NCBI RefSeq assembly: GCF_000226095.1
Contig: NC_016477.1
Coordinates: 1,054,001-1,118,000 of the forward strand
Direction: 5' to 3'
Source of the DNA: Thermothelomyces thermophilus ATCC 42464
Taxonomy: Eukaryota; Ascomycota; Sordariomycetes; Sordariales; Chaetomiaceae
DNA length: 64,000 nucleotides
Numbering within the stretch: position 1 is the stretch's first letter; every line of letters begins with the position of its first letter. Position numbers and translations under genes: made by a program. Positions 34,047 through 44,985 of the stretch are shown piece by piece. The notes below the pieces were generated by a model that saw nothing but the letters and a program-made list of their open reading frames with translations, searched no databases and was not told where the DNA came from.

Positions 34047-37000
34047 ATGGAGAGCCAGTCGAACGGCCTGACAAAACTCTTGCCAAAGTCAATCGCAGCG
34101 AAACGGCGACGCAAGAAGAGTACTTCGCCGGGCGAAGTTGTGAGCGTCGACGATGACGTTGAGCCACAGAGGGGAGACATAGACGCCAGTCGCAGCATTC
34201 CCGGTAGCGGCAGCGGCAGCGGTAGCGGCACTCCTTCGCTCACCTCGCTCAAAGGCAGCCTGAACAGCACCAGTAACGACAACACCACCCCGGCCGTTGA
34301 CGACCCTGATCCCGAATCGTGAGTTTATCTTTCTCTTTCGTTTTCCCTTTCGGAACCCCCCATCTTTTCGAAATTGCCGATCCTGCCACCCTTATTAGCC
34401 ATCCATGTCTCTTGGCAGCATCTGAGGGGTGCGGAGTCCTTTTGTGCACGTATCACCGGTATTCCGTATCCAGCGCAGGGCGTCGATACACGTATTGCCC
34501 GTACCCGTGTTTTCACCTCTTGCTTGGTCGGTCCCACCTTGAGCTGTGCAGCGGGCTGGACTTAGCCTGCGCCTCCCCCCAGGAGTCGTTTCTCGTGCAT
34601 GTTGGCCCTCGCCATTAGCCTCATCCCGTCTTATATTATTCTTGCTTACATCTTCGCTCGTTTCTCCCTTTTTGAGTCCTCATTCTCTTGATTTGGTCGT
34701 CTCAACATACCATTTCCTTTGTTTCTTTTTCGGCGCGACAACTGACATCAACTTCCCCGTTTTCGCTAGCATCAACCAAAGGCCCACTGCCATCTCCGCC
34801 CATCCGTCCCAGATCGGCTACCTGCCGACGTCGTCGCCCCTCGTGCAAGCTACTCACGATCCTGAGCCGCTCGATCCAGAGGAAACGCACAGAGAACCCG
34901 CAAGATCTTTCACTTTGTCTCAGGATAGCTCCGAGAGCGGCGTCCAATCCGCCCCGACGCTCGACCGGGGCCGAACCACCCTCGAACCCCCTGAACTGCG
35001 CACGAAGCGATCATCGTCTACGAGCCGCTTGAGAGACGTATTCAAACCAAAGAAGAGCTCAGGCGAGGCAAAGAGCGCATCCGGTCAAGATAAGCGGCAG
35101 GCTTCGCCGGCCCCGGCACAGGAAGCCGAGCCCAAGTCCTCGGTTGACCGCAGCCGACGTTTCTCGCGGGGCCAGCAGCTTGAGCCGCTGACAGTCCCGC
35201 CTCGAACACCTCCCCAGGACGGGGCCGCGCCATTGATCGTGAACACACCGCCGACTCCAACCGATACGCAGCCGGCGATTCCCACGACTACCGCCGGCCC
35301 AACGCGCCCGGCTGATGCGGTTCTGAAGGGGGAGAGCATGATCACTCAGAGGCGGAGGGCAGGCTCGAATGCTGGCCCAAGCAAGCTGTCCAACGTGGTC
35401 GCCCCGCCGTTGACACCGACGCCCGAGAGCGGTCCAGTAACGCCTGGCAACCCCAACTCCGCCGCCAACTTCTTTTCCTCCATGTTCTCGGCAGTCCAGA
35501 ACACTGCCAGCTCGCTCAGCACCACGATCCCATCCCTTGGTCAGGGCGCTCCCAAGAACAAGGGGACGCCGGTAAAAGGCCAGGCGACCGAGAAGGAGTC
35601 GGACACAGTCGCGGTCGAATCCGCGGCTTCGCAACGGCCGTCCAGCGAGCCCAAAGAGCCGGCTATCAAGACGCTCGGCATGGGCGACCTCAGCCTCAGC
35701 CATCTGGGCATTGCGGAAACGCCCAGCGCCGCGCCGAGTCCTATCACGGGACGCTTTGCGGAGACGGAGACACGAGCGAGGTCGGAGTCCGCGCCCGCGG
35801 ATCCTCATGGCATTGGGAGTGACCTCCCGGAGGACTCGAAGGACGTGAACGGCCCCCGTCCGCACTCCATTCAGGACGCAGCAGCAGCAGCAGCAGCAAA
35901 TGGGGAGCGGACCATCCCGGCGGGAAGCGTTTACGAGGACAAATCCGGCGTTCGCCGCAGCGGAAGCATACGCAGCGCCATCGGTCATGGCCGAAATCGC
36001 GGAAGTAGCATAGCCACCCACCATACCGCGGCTACCGGCCCTATCGGTGCTGCCATCGCGGCCGCGAATTCATCCCTGGTTAATCCTGGCGTGGGTGCTC
36101 CAAAGCTGACTGGGTTCGCCGTCGCCAATAAGAAGCGCAATCGTGACTTCCACATGTTGTTCAAGAGCGTGCCAGACGATGACTATCTCATCGAGGACTA
36201 CAGCTGTGCCCTGCAGCGCGAGATCCTCGCACACGGCCGCTTGTACATATCCGAGGGCCACCTGTGCTTCAGCAGCAATATCCTCGGTTGGGTCACGACA
36301 TTGGTCATGAGCTTCGACGAGATAGTCTCGGTCGAGAAGCGCAGCACGGCCCTGGTGTTCAAGAACGGCCTGGAGATCTCGACGCTGCACGCAAAGCACA
36401 TCTTTGCCTCCTTCGCCAGCCGCGACACCACATACGACCTCATCATCAAGATATGGAAGCTTGGCCATCCCCATCTGCAGAGTTCGCTCAACGGCGTCCG
36501 CCTGGAGGAGCCGGGCGGCGACCGGACCGAAAAGGTCGATGTCGAGTCGGTATCGGCAACCGGGAGCCACAGTATATCGGGCTCCGACGGAGAAGAGAGT
36601 GACGATGAGGAGGATGTCTACGACGAGGACGAGGACGAGGAGGACAGCCAGGCGGCTGGGCCTCCCTCCGATGGCCCTGCTGTCCCGGAGAGCACCGATA
36701 AGGCTATCCCGCGCAAGGCCTCCGGCGGCCTGGCGTCCCCCGAGAAGCAGGACGATGGTGCGCAGGCCGGCACTCCCGACTTCCCCGGGCCTGCGACACA
36801 TGCGCCCACGGACTGCGGGGACGCGGCGACACATTTTGAGAAGGTGCTGGGCGACGATGTCATCCCCGCCCCCCTGGGCAAGGTCTACACCATGTTGTTC
36901 GGCCCCGCCTCCGCCGCCTGGATGGGCCGGTGGCTCACGACAGATCAGAAGTGCACCGATCTCCAAATGGAAGACAAGCGTGGCCTGACGGAAGAGGTCA

Positions 37001-37984
37001 GGACGCGCAACTACACGTACATTAAGCCTCTGAACGCCTCATTAGGACCGAAGCAGACAAAGTGCATCGTCACTGAGCGGCTCGAGCACATTGACCTCGA
37101 AAAGGCGGTCAGCGTTCTCGTCACCACGCAGAACCCGGACGTTCCCCAGGGAAACACGTTTACCGTTAAGACGAAGTACTGCCTCTCCTGGGCGGAAAAC
37201 AACGGCACCCGTGTCCAGATTAATAACGTCATCGAATGGACCCGCACGAGCTGGCTCAAGGGTACGTCTAGAACGATCCTGTCCCTTTCCCCTTTCCCCG
37301 GCCCCTGCTGACTCTCGATTAGGTGCCATCGAACGCGGCGCGAACGAAGGTCAAGCACAGTACTGCAAAGACCTTTTTGCCGCGCTCAAAGCCGCCGTCG
37401 CATCCCGCCCACGGGCGGGTACGCTCAACGGCGCCGCCGGGGCGCGCGGTAAGAAGCGCAGCCGCAAGAGCAAGTCCGCCCTGGCCTCGAGTCCCACCGG
37501 CGACACTGAGGGTGCCGCCACGGTCTCGGCCGAGCAGAGCTGGGGCATCTTTGAGCCCGCCCGCCCCATCCTCAATTCTGTCGTCGATGCCATCCGGCCC
37601 ATTCTCACCGGGAACATCGTCTACGGGTTGCTCGTTGGTCTGCTGGTCGCCTCATGGTTCGGGTTTGGTACCCGCCAAGTCGCTCCGCGGTACACCCTCG
37701 ATCCGGCTTTCGCCAACGCGCCACAACGGCTCGCGGCATATGAGGAGATGTGGAGGAGGGAGGAGAGCGACCTGTGGCAGTGGATCGAAGAGCGAGCCGG
37801 GTTGGAGAGGTTGGGTGCGGATCCGCCGCTGAGGAAGCGGAGCGTCGACCCACGAACGGTAGAAGAGAAGCTGAGGGAGGAGAGGATGGACGAACGAGAG
37901 TTGAGAGAGGCGATACGCGTTACGGAGGAGCATCTGGAGGTGTTGAAGTCGGTGGTGAATAGAAAGGGTACAGAAGGAAGGTGA
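34047..37984 (+). CDS. LAM-family GRAM-VASt sterol-transfer protein (Lam5/Lam6-like)
   Basis: Three exons, join(34047..34318, 34770..37261, 37323..37984), 1141 residues. Intron 1 is long (451 bp, gtgagt...gctag); intron 2 is 61 bp. The N-terminus carries LLPKSIAAKRRRKK and a Gly-Ser repeat, followed by about 450 disordered residues with a poly-Ala tract. A GRAM domain spans about 544-655 (RDFHMLFKSVPDDDYLIEDYSCAL). An acidic linker precedes a single VASt (StART-like) domain at about 774-948. One transmembrane helix (about 1019-1037) lies near the C-terminus, followed by a charged tail. Yeast Lam proteins sit in the ER membrane at contact sites and move sterols. A single VASt domain with no BAR/PH region fits the Lam5/6 type best. 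Confidence 0.85.
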
Positions 37985-38759
37985 TTCCCTTCCCGTTTAC
38001 TACCTAACCACACACCACCTCACACCACACACCACATACCACCTACCACGCACCCACCCACTAACTACATTCATTCCGGCTGGCGCCGCGGTTCTCTTTT
38101 GTTGTACTGTACTTATCACATTCCGGCGGCAAAGGTTTTAAGGCATCATGGCATCATGGGCTTTTGCATAAGCGGGCGATACACTTCATACTCACTTTGT
38201 CAACTCCAAATATATTATTCATAGCAATGAACCCCAAGAACCTGGTTTTCGAGAGATAGGGAGCCAACGTTGTCCACTCCGCATGCCATCGCACCTGTAG
38301 CCGGCAAGCAAGCTCGGTGTCTACTCACTGCTGCCATCGTAAGACTTGATATTCCCCAAGCGCAGCCGCACTGCAGATTACCCAACAATCCTGGCCCCCT
38401 TGCTCTCTTCCCTCCCTGATAGCTGATTCCGTGGTGGTCAAGGTAGTGTAAAACGGTCTAGACGAACCATCATTCTGTTCGGTATTCCAGACTGTGCGCT
38501 GGCATGGACCTCATTCAGGTATGGTACTTTTTACATGGCCGACAGCTTCCCCCTTCTCCAAACTAATGGTATATCATATTTCTTGGTTGTTCTTTTGCCC
38601 CTCCCCAACGCCATGCAATGCAAATGCAATGCAATATACAAAAAAAAAAAAACATTTAAACGCCTCAATCGCTTCATTACGCTCGTCTTAAAGCAGAAAA
38701 GCCTCCCCCCTTGGTTTCGCGCGCCTCGCAACAATCTTCCATTAGATCCTCCGCACTTT
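37985..38759. other. Convergent intergenic region with CACC-rich repeat
   Basis: The 3' ends of the LAM-like and OPT genes meet here. 38009-38066 is an imperfect (CACAC/CACCTAC)n tract just after the LAM-like stop. An A-run lies at 38640-38652. No gene seen. Confidence 0.5.
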
Positions 38760-41700
38760 TTACCACACCTCCGGCCCGAACCTACCGCCCTCGGGCACGG
38801 TCTTCCACGCGCACGCGCGCCAGTCACACCCGCGCTTATACACCTCGGTGCCCCACCAGCTGAACCCCTTCATGGCGCCGGAATATACGAATCCAAAGAA
38901 GACCACGACGATGCCGAAGGCCAGACCCGAGTCCAGGGCGGCGCTCAGCGTCATGGTGTACTTGGCCCACCAGGCCGGGGCGCGCTTCTTGATGAGGTGG
39001 TTGAACAGGTAGCAGACGACGGCCCAGACGGAGAAGTTGAGCCCCGTGGCGGGGGGGATCCAGCCGAGCGAGCCGAAGAGGACGGGCAGGTTGATCTTGC
39101 GGACGAACGAGTCCTTGCGGTTGCGGGCGTACAGCCACAGGGGGATGGGCAGGACGGCGCCGACGGCGAAGGCCCAGACGAGGGGGCGGTAGGTGGCGCT
39201 GGGGCCGAAGAACTCGCCGGGTCCGACGACGCCCCAGAGGATGGAGCCGTTGAAGTGCACGCGGGCGATGGGGCAGGTGAAGCCGTTGATGGCTTGCGGG
39301 GTGCACAGGCCCGGGACGTTGACGAACATCCAGTTGAGGACGGCGATCTGGGTGAGGGAGGAGATGATGGTGGCGACGATCTGGACCGTGAACAGGATGC
39401 GCGGGGGGATCTTCATGTAGTGGCCGAGCTTGAGGTCGGCGGCAAACTTGATGCCCTGTGCCGAGGAAATATAACCGTAGGTGACGAAGACCATGTTGGC
39501 CACGGGGCGGCCGGGGAAGAGGATGCCGGCGATGAGCTGGCAGATGAGGTAGATGGACGAATGCTGGTTGGTAACGGCCATGATTATGCCGATGGGGATA
39601 AAGAGGATGGTACAGATGCCGAGCGCGAGGAGCAGGCCGTACCAGGGGAGGTGGATGGGGTAGCTGAGAATGTAAGCCGATGTGTTCTGGGATGCGATCT
39701 CCGGCAAGGACGAGGGGGGGGGGGGAATCAAACTCACTACTCGACGACAAAAATGCCTATTGCCGTCATCGAGACAAAGGTCAAGAAATACCAGAGCATG
39801 GGGGCGTCCTTGTATCTCCTCATCAGACGGTTGTGGACGTCCTCCCGGCTCATCAAGTTGTCGATGCTTAGCGAGGACCTGTTCGCACGCTGGTGCCGGC
39901 CATTAGCACCCCTAGTCGAGAAGCCTTCGCCTGGTTCCGAGACTGGCTGATACGAGCCCTTTTGCTCGCCAGACGTTTCTTCCAACGACCTCTTCCACTG
40001 CTTCCATATGTCCTTCCCGTGCCAGCAGATGGTGTGGGTTAGGAGTGATGCCAGCCCGGCAAACTGCACCCCGTAGCTCAGCACATACGTGATGGGGAGA
40101 AAGACGCGGCTGTACTTGGAGTAGGCTTCCCGATCGAACATGAAGTCCTTGGTCAGGACCTTGCTGACGTCGTACTCATTCCCGGTGTTGTCGAACACGG
40201 CCACCGACAGGATCGGCATGTACGAGGAATAGAGCCAGTTGCTGTAATAGGCAATGGGCGCAACGATCCACATCACCAAAACGAGCCCGCCAACCACGTT
40301 CATGGCTGCCCAGAAGGGGGTTAGAAGCGGCGACCCGATATAGGCGACCTGCGCCCAATCGAAGGTCACGGGGAAGAGCCCCAACCCGGAGACGACGCCG
40401 AACAGGTTGGCGACCACGACGTTGTCGGGCGCAAACCAGGTGATCACGTTGAAGTAACTCAGCGCGGGCATCAGGAGACCCGGCAGAAAGTAGAACAGAA
40501 CGGCGCCCAGCCAAACGGCGTAAAAGAAGTTCCACCTGCTGATCCTCCAGCCGTTGGCTTCCTTGTTCTCCTCCTTGTGGAGAGTGGTAAACATGGCGGC
40601 TGACATGAGGGTCCCCGGCCAAATCATGCCGCTCGGCCGGACCAGGAAGCGCCGTGTGAGTCCGGCGAAGGCGTAGCCCAAGATCTGGGTAGAGAGCGTC
40701 AGCAGGAGCTGATACACGATGCTGGCTTCCTGCTTGTAGAACTGCGTCTGCTCGACGATGACGTCGGTCGCGAAGGCGAACCCAAACGAGACATTGCTGC
40801 TGACATAGACGCAGCTATGCTCCTTCTCGTTCCAGCGGCCTTGGGCGAGCCAGAGCCGCAGTCGATCAAGCCTGCCTCTGCCCTCCGGGGGGATGAAATG
40901 AGCGCCCTCATCGGCGCTGGAAACGGAGGCCTGGTCGCTCCGGAAACCGTCGACATATTCTTCGGGTGGGTCGTCCGGCCGCTTCAGGAGGTAGTCCCAC
41001 AGGAGGCCAAGAGGGTGTACCATTAACAACGCTATAACTGGCGTGATTGCAACACTGGGGTATCTTAGGGAGAAGAAGAGGTTCGTGGAAGAGCCGAGGA
41101 TGGAAAAGAGGATGGAAAGAACCCACATCCGGGGCGTGCTTATCGACAAGCTCGTGTTGTCGGTTGGGGAGACGGAGGCTCGGACCTGGGCGTAGGGCGA
41201 GTTATCTGGCGGGTCGTCCTCGTCCTCGTCAAGATCCGAGTCCAAGACATAAGACCGCTGCTCGTCGTCCTCTTCGCCTTCCGGCTCCTTCGCGAGGTCG
41301 TTCAGCAGGGCCCTCTCGGTGGCCCCGAAGCGGCCCTCGAGCCCGTGGATGGTAGTGGAGCCGCCGAGCTCCTCCGACTGCCTGGACGCCCGTCTCGAAG
41401 TGGGCGACCTAGGTTGGGATCCACCGCGCCGCCGCCGCACCCCAGGCTCTCCCGGTGAGTGGCCGCTGGCGTCCGAGGGCTTCCGGGACCGTACCGATAA
41501 GGAATTGGCCGCCTCGTCGCCGCTGTCATTCGACGGCCGAGGCGTGATGGAGCCGTACGAAGGGCTGCTGAAGCCCGCGGCCGAGCGCAACGGCGGAAGG
41601 TCCTTTGTCATGGAGTCGGGTGCCGGGTGACGATGATGATGACGACTCGGGCTGTCGGTGTCCGTCTCCGTCTGGTCAGCCGTTGCTGCTGTTGACTCGG

Positions 41701-41941
41701 GTCCGCGGCCATGGGGATCACGGTATTGAAGCTCGGCCCGGTCGTCGTGTGGTGGGAGCAGCGACGTCGTGGTGTCGCTGGTATCGTCAATGTGGAGAGG
41801 AGGGGTAGCAAGGGTCGGGGCAAGCTGCGGCGTGGGGCCTCTTGCCAGGGCGGGTCCTCGGTCCAGGGATCGAAGTGGGATTGTCTGGACCGATTCGAGC
41901 TGCTTGTCCGAAGGAACGCTCTTGTCCCCGGAAAGAGTCAT
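38760..41941 (-). CDS. OPT-family oligopeptide transporter (ISP4-like)
   Basis: Two exons, complement(38760..39663, 39738..41941), 1035 residues. The intron (74 bp, gtgagt...ctcag) falls inside the conserved FVVE|YYPIHLPWYG region and contains a run of twelve C on the sense strand. The first ATG in frame is at 41941 (MTLSGDKSVPSDKQ). A disordered, Ser/Pro-rich cytosolic tail of about 270 residues precedes the first membrane segment (RMWVLSILFSILGSSTNLFFSLRYPSV, from about residue 271). About 14-16 hydrophobic segments follow, with OPT hallmarks such as LTTLSTQILGYAFAGLTRRFLV-type and YGYISSAQGIKFAADLKLGHYMKIPPR-type sequences. The family imports small peptides across the plasma membrane with protons; some members carry glutathione or metal chelates. 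Substrate cannot be read from sequence. Confidence 0.9.
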
Positions 41942-42929
41942 AGGCAGCCTTCTTTGGGGGGAATTCTCGGGATTGCGCCGCAATGCTAACAGGAACCTGC
42001 GGCGCGGGGTATGACGCGGGAGCCCCGAGCAGTCCGGCCGAGGAGCAAAACGACGAGGAAGTGCGTTTCTCCGACCGCATTGAAAGGCACGAACCGCGGC
42101 GCGGAGAGAGAGACTGGGGTTGAATTGCTCGCGGATGGGTCAAGTCGTCCCCAGGAAGGTGGTGAGAGCACTAATCAAGAGCTCTGTTCTCGGCCGTCGC
42201 GAGTGTACTGATAAAAGTCGATGGGAAAAATGCGAGGAATGAAGCTATCACTGGCTCTCCAATTCCGTACATGCATGCAGGCAGCAGGTTAAGCCCCACC
42301 ACAACCCCTGTCGAATCGGACGTGGCGCGCTTGCCGAAGTCACTGTTCCGTTGAGCGGGGCCAAAGTTACGTAGTACACTACAGTGACGGCATTGCAAGT
42401 AAACAAGTAGATGAGAAGAGCTACATACGTACATAGATAGCGGGATAGTAACCCGTACAGTATGTGCATAGGTATGTACCTGGGTAGGTTCTTGGACCTG
42501 ACTCTTGTCTGGTGCAAAGCTGGACAAGCGAGAACTGGCTGGATTGAAGGTAAATCGTGTAAATGCCATCAAACCCTGCAGACGGAGTTCCAATGGAGTG
42601 CAGAAGAGAATTGGGGGTTCAAGGTCCCTGATTTCTTAGGTGAGTGCTAAAAGATGAAGTCTGACGGCATTCGGGCGCTAACTGCAACATGCCGCGCTCC
42701 CCCGGAACGACCCAGGGCACGGGAAGAGACATCCACTTTCGGCCGTTGACAAACCCGAAACCCGAAACCTAAAGTTACTCATTAGTTAACGTTGCTGAAC
42801 CACGGGACCAGTTGCTGGTGTTGCACACGCGTGACCAGACAGCATCCCAACAACCAGACAGCATCCCAACACCACCACCACCACCACCACCATCATCATC
42901 ATTATAATCATCATAGTCGCGCGCCTCAC
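41942..42929. promoter_or_regulatory. Divergent intergenic region (OPT / MTHFS) with tandem repeats
   Basis: This 988-bp region serves the OPT gene leftward and the cyclo-ligase gene rightward. It contains a near-perfect tandem copy of accagacagcatcccaac (about 42833-42869) followed directly by a (CAC)n(CAT)n tract to about 42918 in the cyclo-ligase leader. No classical promoter box assigned. Confidence 0.4.
42833..42918. repeat. 20-bp tandem duplication plus CAC/CAT trinucleotide repeat
   Basis: accagacagcatcccaac occurs twice head to tail, followed by about 15 CAC/CAT triplets. The tract is in frame with the downstream MTHFS start, so it would encode poly-His if an upstream ATG at 42792 were used. 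Confidence 0.75.
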
Positions 42930-42959
42930 ATGTCTGATACCGCCCGGGAGGAAGAGACA

Positions 42960-43747
42960 ATGGCCTCGCTCAATGTGGCGAAGCAGCACCTCCGAAATGT
43001 TATGAAACAAAAGCTCAAGAACATACCCCAGCATTCCATCGCGTCGCAGAGTATGCTCCCCGCAAACCCGTCCCGAACCGGGCTAAATAAGGTTCCCCAG
43101 GCTCCACCGTTTACAGCACGCTCAAGAGCTTGAGCGCATACGCGAATGCAAAGCGGGTTAGCGTGTTTCTCTCCATGCCTACGGGCGAGATCCAGACAGA
43201 CGCCATCGTGAGGGACGCACTCTCGGCGGGCAAGGAGGTCTTCATCCCTTATCTCCACGAAAACATGGTGGAAGCCCCCGGCCTGCCAGCGCGAGTGATG
43301 GACATGGTCCACCTAAGGGACCTGGCCGACTACGAATCGCTGAAGCCGGACAAATGGGGCATTCCGAGCATCGACCCGGACACCGTTGCAGAGAGGCAGC
43401 GAGTGTTCGGCGGTCCCGACGCCCAGCACTCCGACAGCACCCTGCTGGACCTCATCCTGATGCCGGGCGTGGCCTTCGACACCGACCCCGACAGCGGCGC
43501 CATCAGGCGGCTCGGACACGGCAAGGGCTTTTATGACTACTTTCTCTTTCGGCACGGGCTAAAGGCGGGTTCGCTTGGGCAGCAAGAGTCCCCTGTATTG
43601 CTTCTCGGCTTAGCCCTGTCTGAGCAGTTCCTATCTCCATCCGAGGGGGCGGTACCTGTTGGTCCCCTGGATCAACCTCTGGACGGTCTGGTCCTCGGGA
43701 ATGGCGAGATCAAAGGCCCGCTTGCTCCTGCAAATAAAACAGACTAG
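42960..43747 (+). CDS. 5-formyltetrahydrofolate cyclo-ligase (MTHFS)
   Basis: Two exons, join(42960..43050, 43101..43747), 245 residues; the 50-bp intron is gtatgc...ccccag. The ATG at 42960 (MASLNVAKQHLRNVMKQKL) gives the usual N-terminal helix; an in-frame ATG at 42930 would add ten residues. The protein shows VSVFLSMPTGEIQTDAIV, the EVFIPYL strand, LILMPGVAFD and the LGHGKGFYD loop, which binds the phosphate of ATP in this family, then a VPVGPLDQPLDGLV C-terminus. The enzyme converts 5-formyl-THF to 5,10-methenyl-THF using ATP, recycling folate. The length is typical for fungal MTHFS. Confidence 0.93.
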
Positions 43748-43903
43748 TCCAAACCCCGGTTGTTTTGCCGTGCGCCTGTACCCGCTTCCCTCCTGGTATC
43801 CCATTTCGTATAGTCTTTTTTTTGTTTGCCGTGTTCGACATTGTGTAGAGGTTGAATGGTTTGTCGAGCTTCCCCCACGCGGAAGCAGCATCCTGTGGAC
43901 ACC

Positions 43904-44370
43904 TCACCCAGATAGACTCTGGATGAGCGAGACGTTATCACCCTTGAGCAGGATTTGCTATTCTCCGTCAGCCCTTGTCTGGATCCGCCCCTATCACAGC
44001 ACTCTCCCGGTAAAAAAACATACCCCCAACGGCCTCCTCGTCTCGGTGTCGTTCGTCTTCGAAATCTGCTTGACTTCAACCGCGTCGTCGATCTGAAGAA
44101 CCAGGTCAGCCACGCACAAAACATTCCCGACCTCGGTCTCGCGCTGCTCACCACAAGATTCATGAACTCATCGAACCCCTGCAAGGCCAATCAGCATCTG
44201 CAAATTACAACGGTAGCCGGGTTGCCTACCCGAATAGTGCCAATGATACGGATCGACAGCTGCTCGTAAAGCCAGATCTGGACCGTCGTGCGCTGTTGCA
44301 GGAGACGGAAAAGAAAGTTGATTGGGGGTAGCAAGACCCGGCGACCACCGCCAGCGCCTCTTCCAGTCAT
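43904..44370 (-). CDS. SME1: Small nuclear ribonucleoprotein E (SmE)
   Basis: Four small exons, complement(43904..43957, 44024..44092, 44152..44178, 44230..44370), 96 residues. The introns are 66, 59 and 51 bp with gt...ag ends (gtatgt, gtgagc, gtaggc donors). Exon 1 reads MTGRGAGGGRRVLLPPINFLF and the Sm1 motif follows across the exon 1/2 join (IIGTIR|GFDEFMNLV). Exon 4 carries Sm2 (QILLKGDNVSLIQ). SmE is one of the seven Sm proteins forming the ring on U1, U2, U4 and U5 snRNAs. Length and motif order match the family exactly. The gene is easily missed because no exon exceeds 47 codons. It is divergent from MTR10. Confidence 0.92.
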
Positions 44371-44985
44371 TTCGTGCTGATAAAGGGTGCGGAGGTGCTA
44401 AGAAGAAGCGAAACGGCGAGGGTGGATGTGTGTTGCTCGATGCTTGTCGCGACGAGCGTGTCGTGGAATCAGAAATGCGGCGGAGCGATCCGAGAGCTCT
44501 GCGGTTGGCGCAACACCGCCATGGAACCCAGAAATTAGCGTTTGGTGGTCCGTGCACTGCCCCTCCTCTTTCAGTTCAAGCCATGGGCACTGCACTGTTC
44601 TTGTTGGGTGGGGCAGCGCTGAATGTTCAGTCGGCAGCCTGACGTCTCCTTCCCGAGCTGCAAGAGGGCCTTGCCAAACATTCAGAGTCGCCATAAATCT
44701 TTGACCGCGCGCCGGGCGATCCCATCTTCCTCCCAAACCACGGCTAATTCCTAGTTAGTGCCCCTTTCGGCGATAGAATCCCCGAGAATTTCGCCCGCAC
44801 CTCCTTCCCCGCGCGGTTTTCGAGCTTCGTCTTTCAGGCAGTCTGTGGAGGAGACAAGCAGGAGGGAGGGGCACATCGGACTCGCAGCTCGGCTGCCGAA
44901 TTCCAAGAACGAGACCGCGCAGCTTGCGATACGATCCCACACCAACATCGTGCTGTTTTTTTCGGCGGCTTTTGCACCCAGCATC
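44371..44985. promoter_or_regulatory. Divergent promoter region shared by SmE and MTR10
   Basis: A 615-bp region lies between the two start codons (44370 minus, 44986 plus). Nothing else coding is convincing in it. Both products act in RNA maturation and transport, so shared control is plausible but unproven. Confidence 0.45.

Noticed and set aside
38535-39950. 471-codon plus-strand open frame
   Set aside because: Antisense to the OPT transporter exons; acidic Gly/Asp-rich shadow with no family resemblance.
42171-42593. 140-codon minus-strand frame between OPT and MTHFS
   Set aside because: No motif; lies in the divergent promoter and overlaps other random frames.
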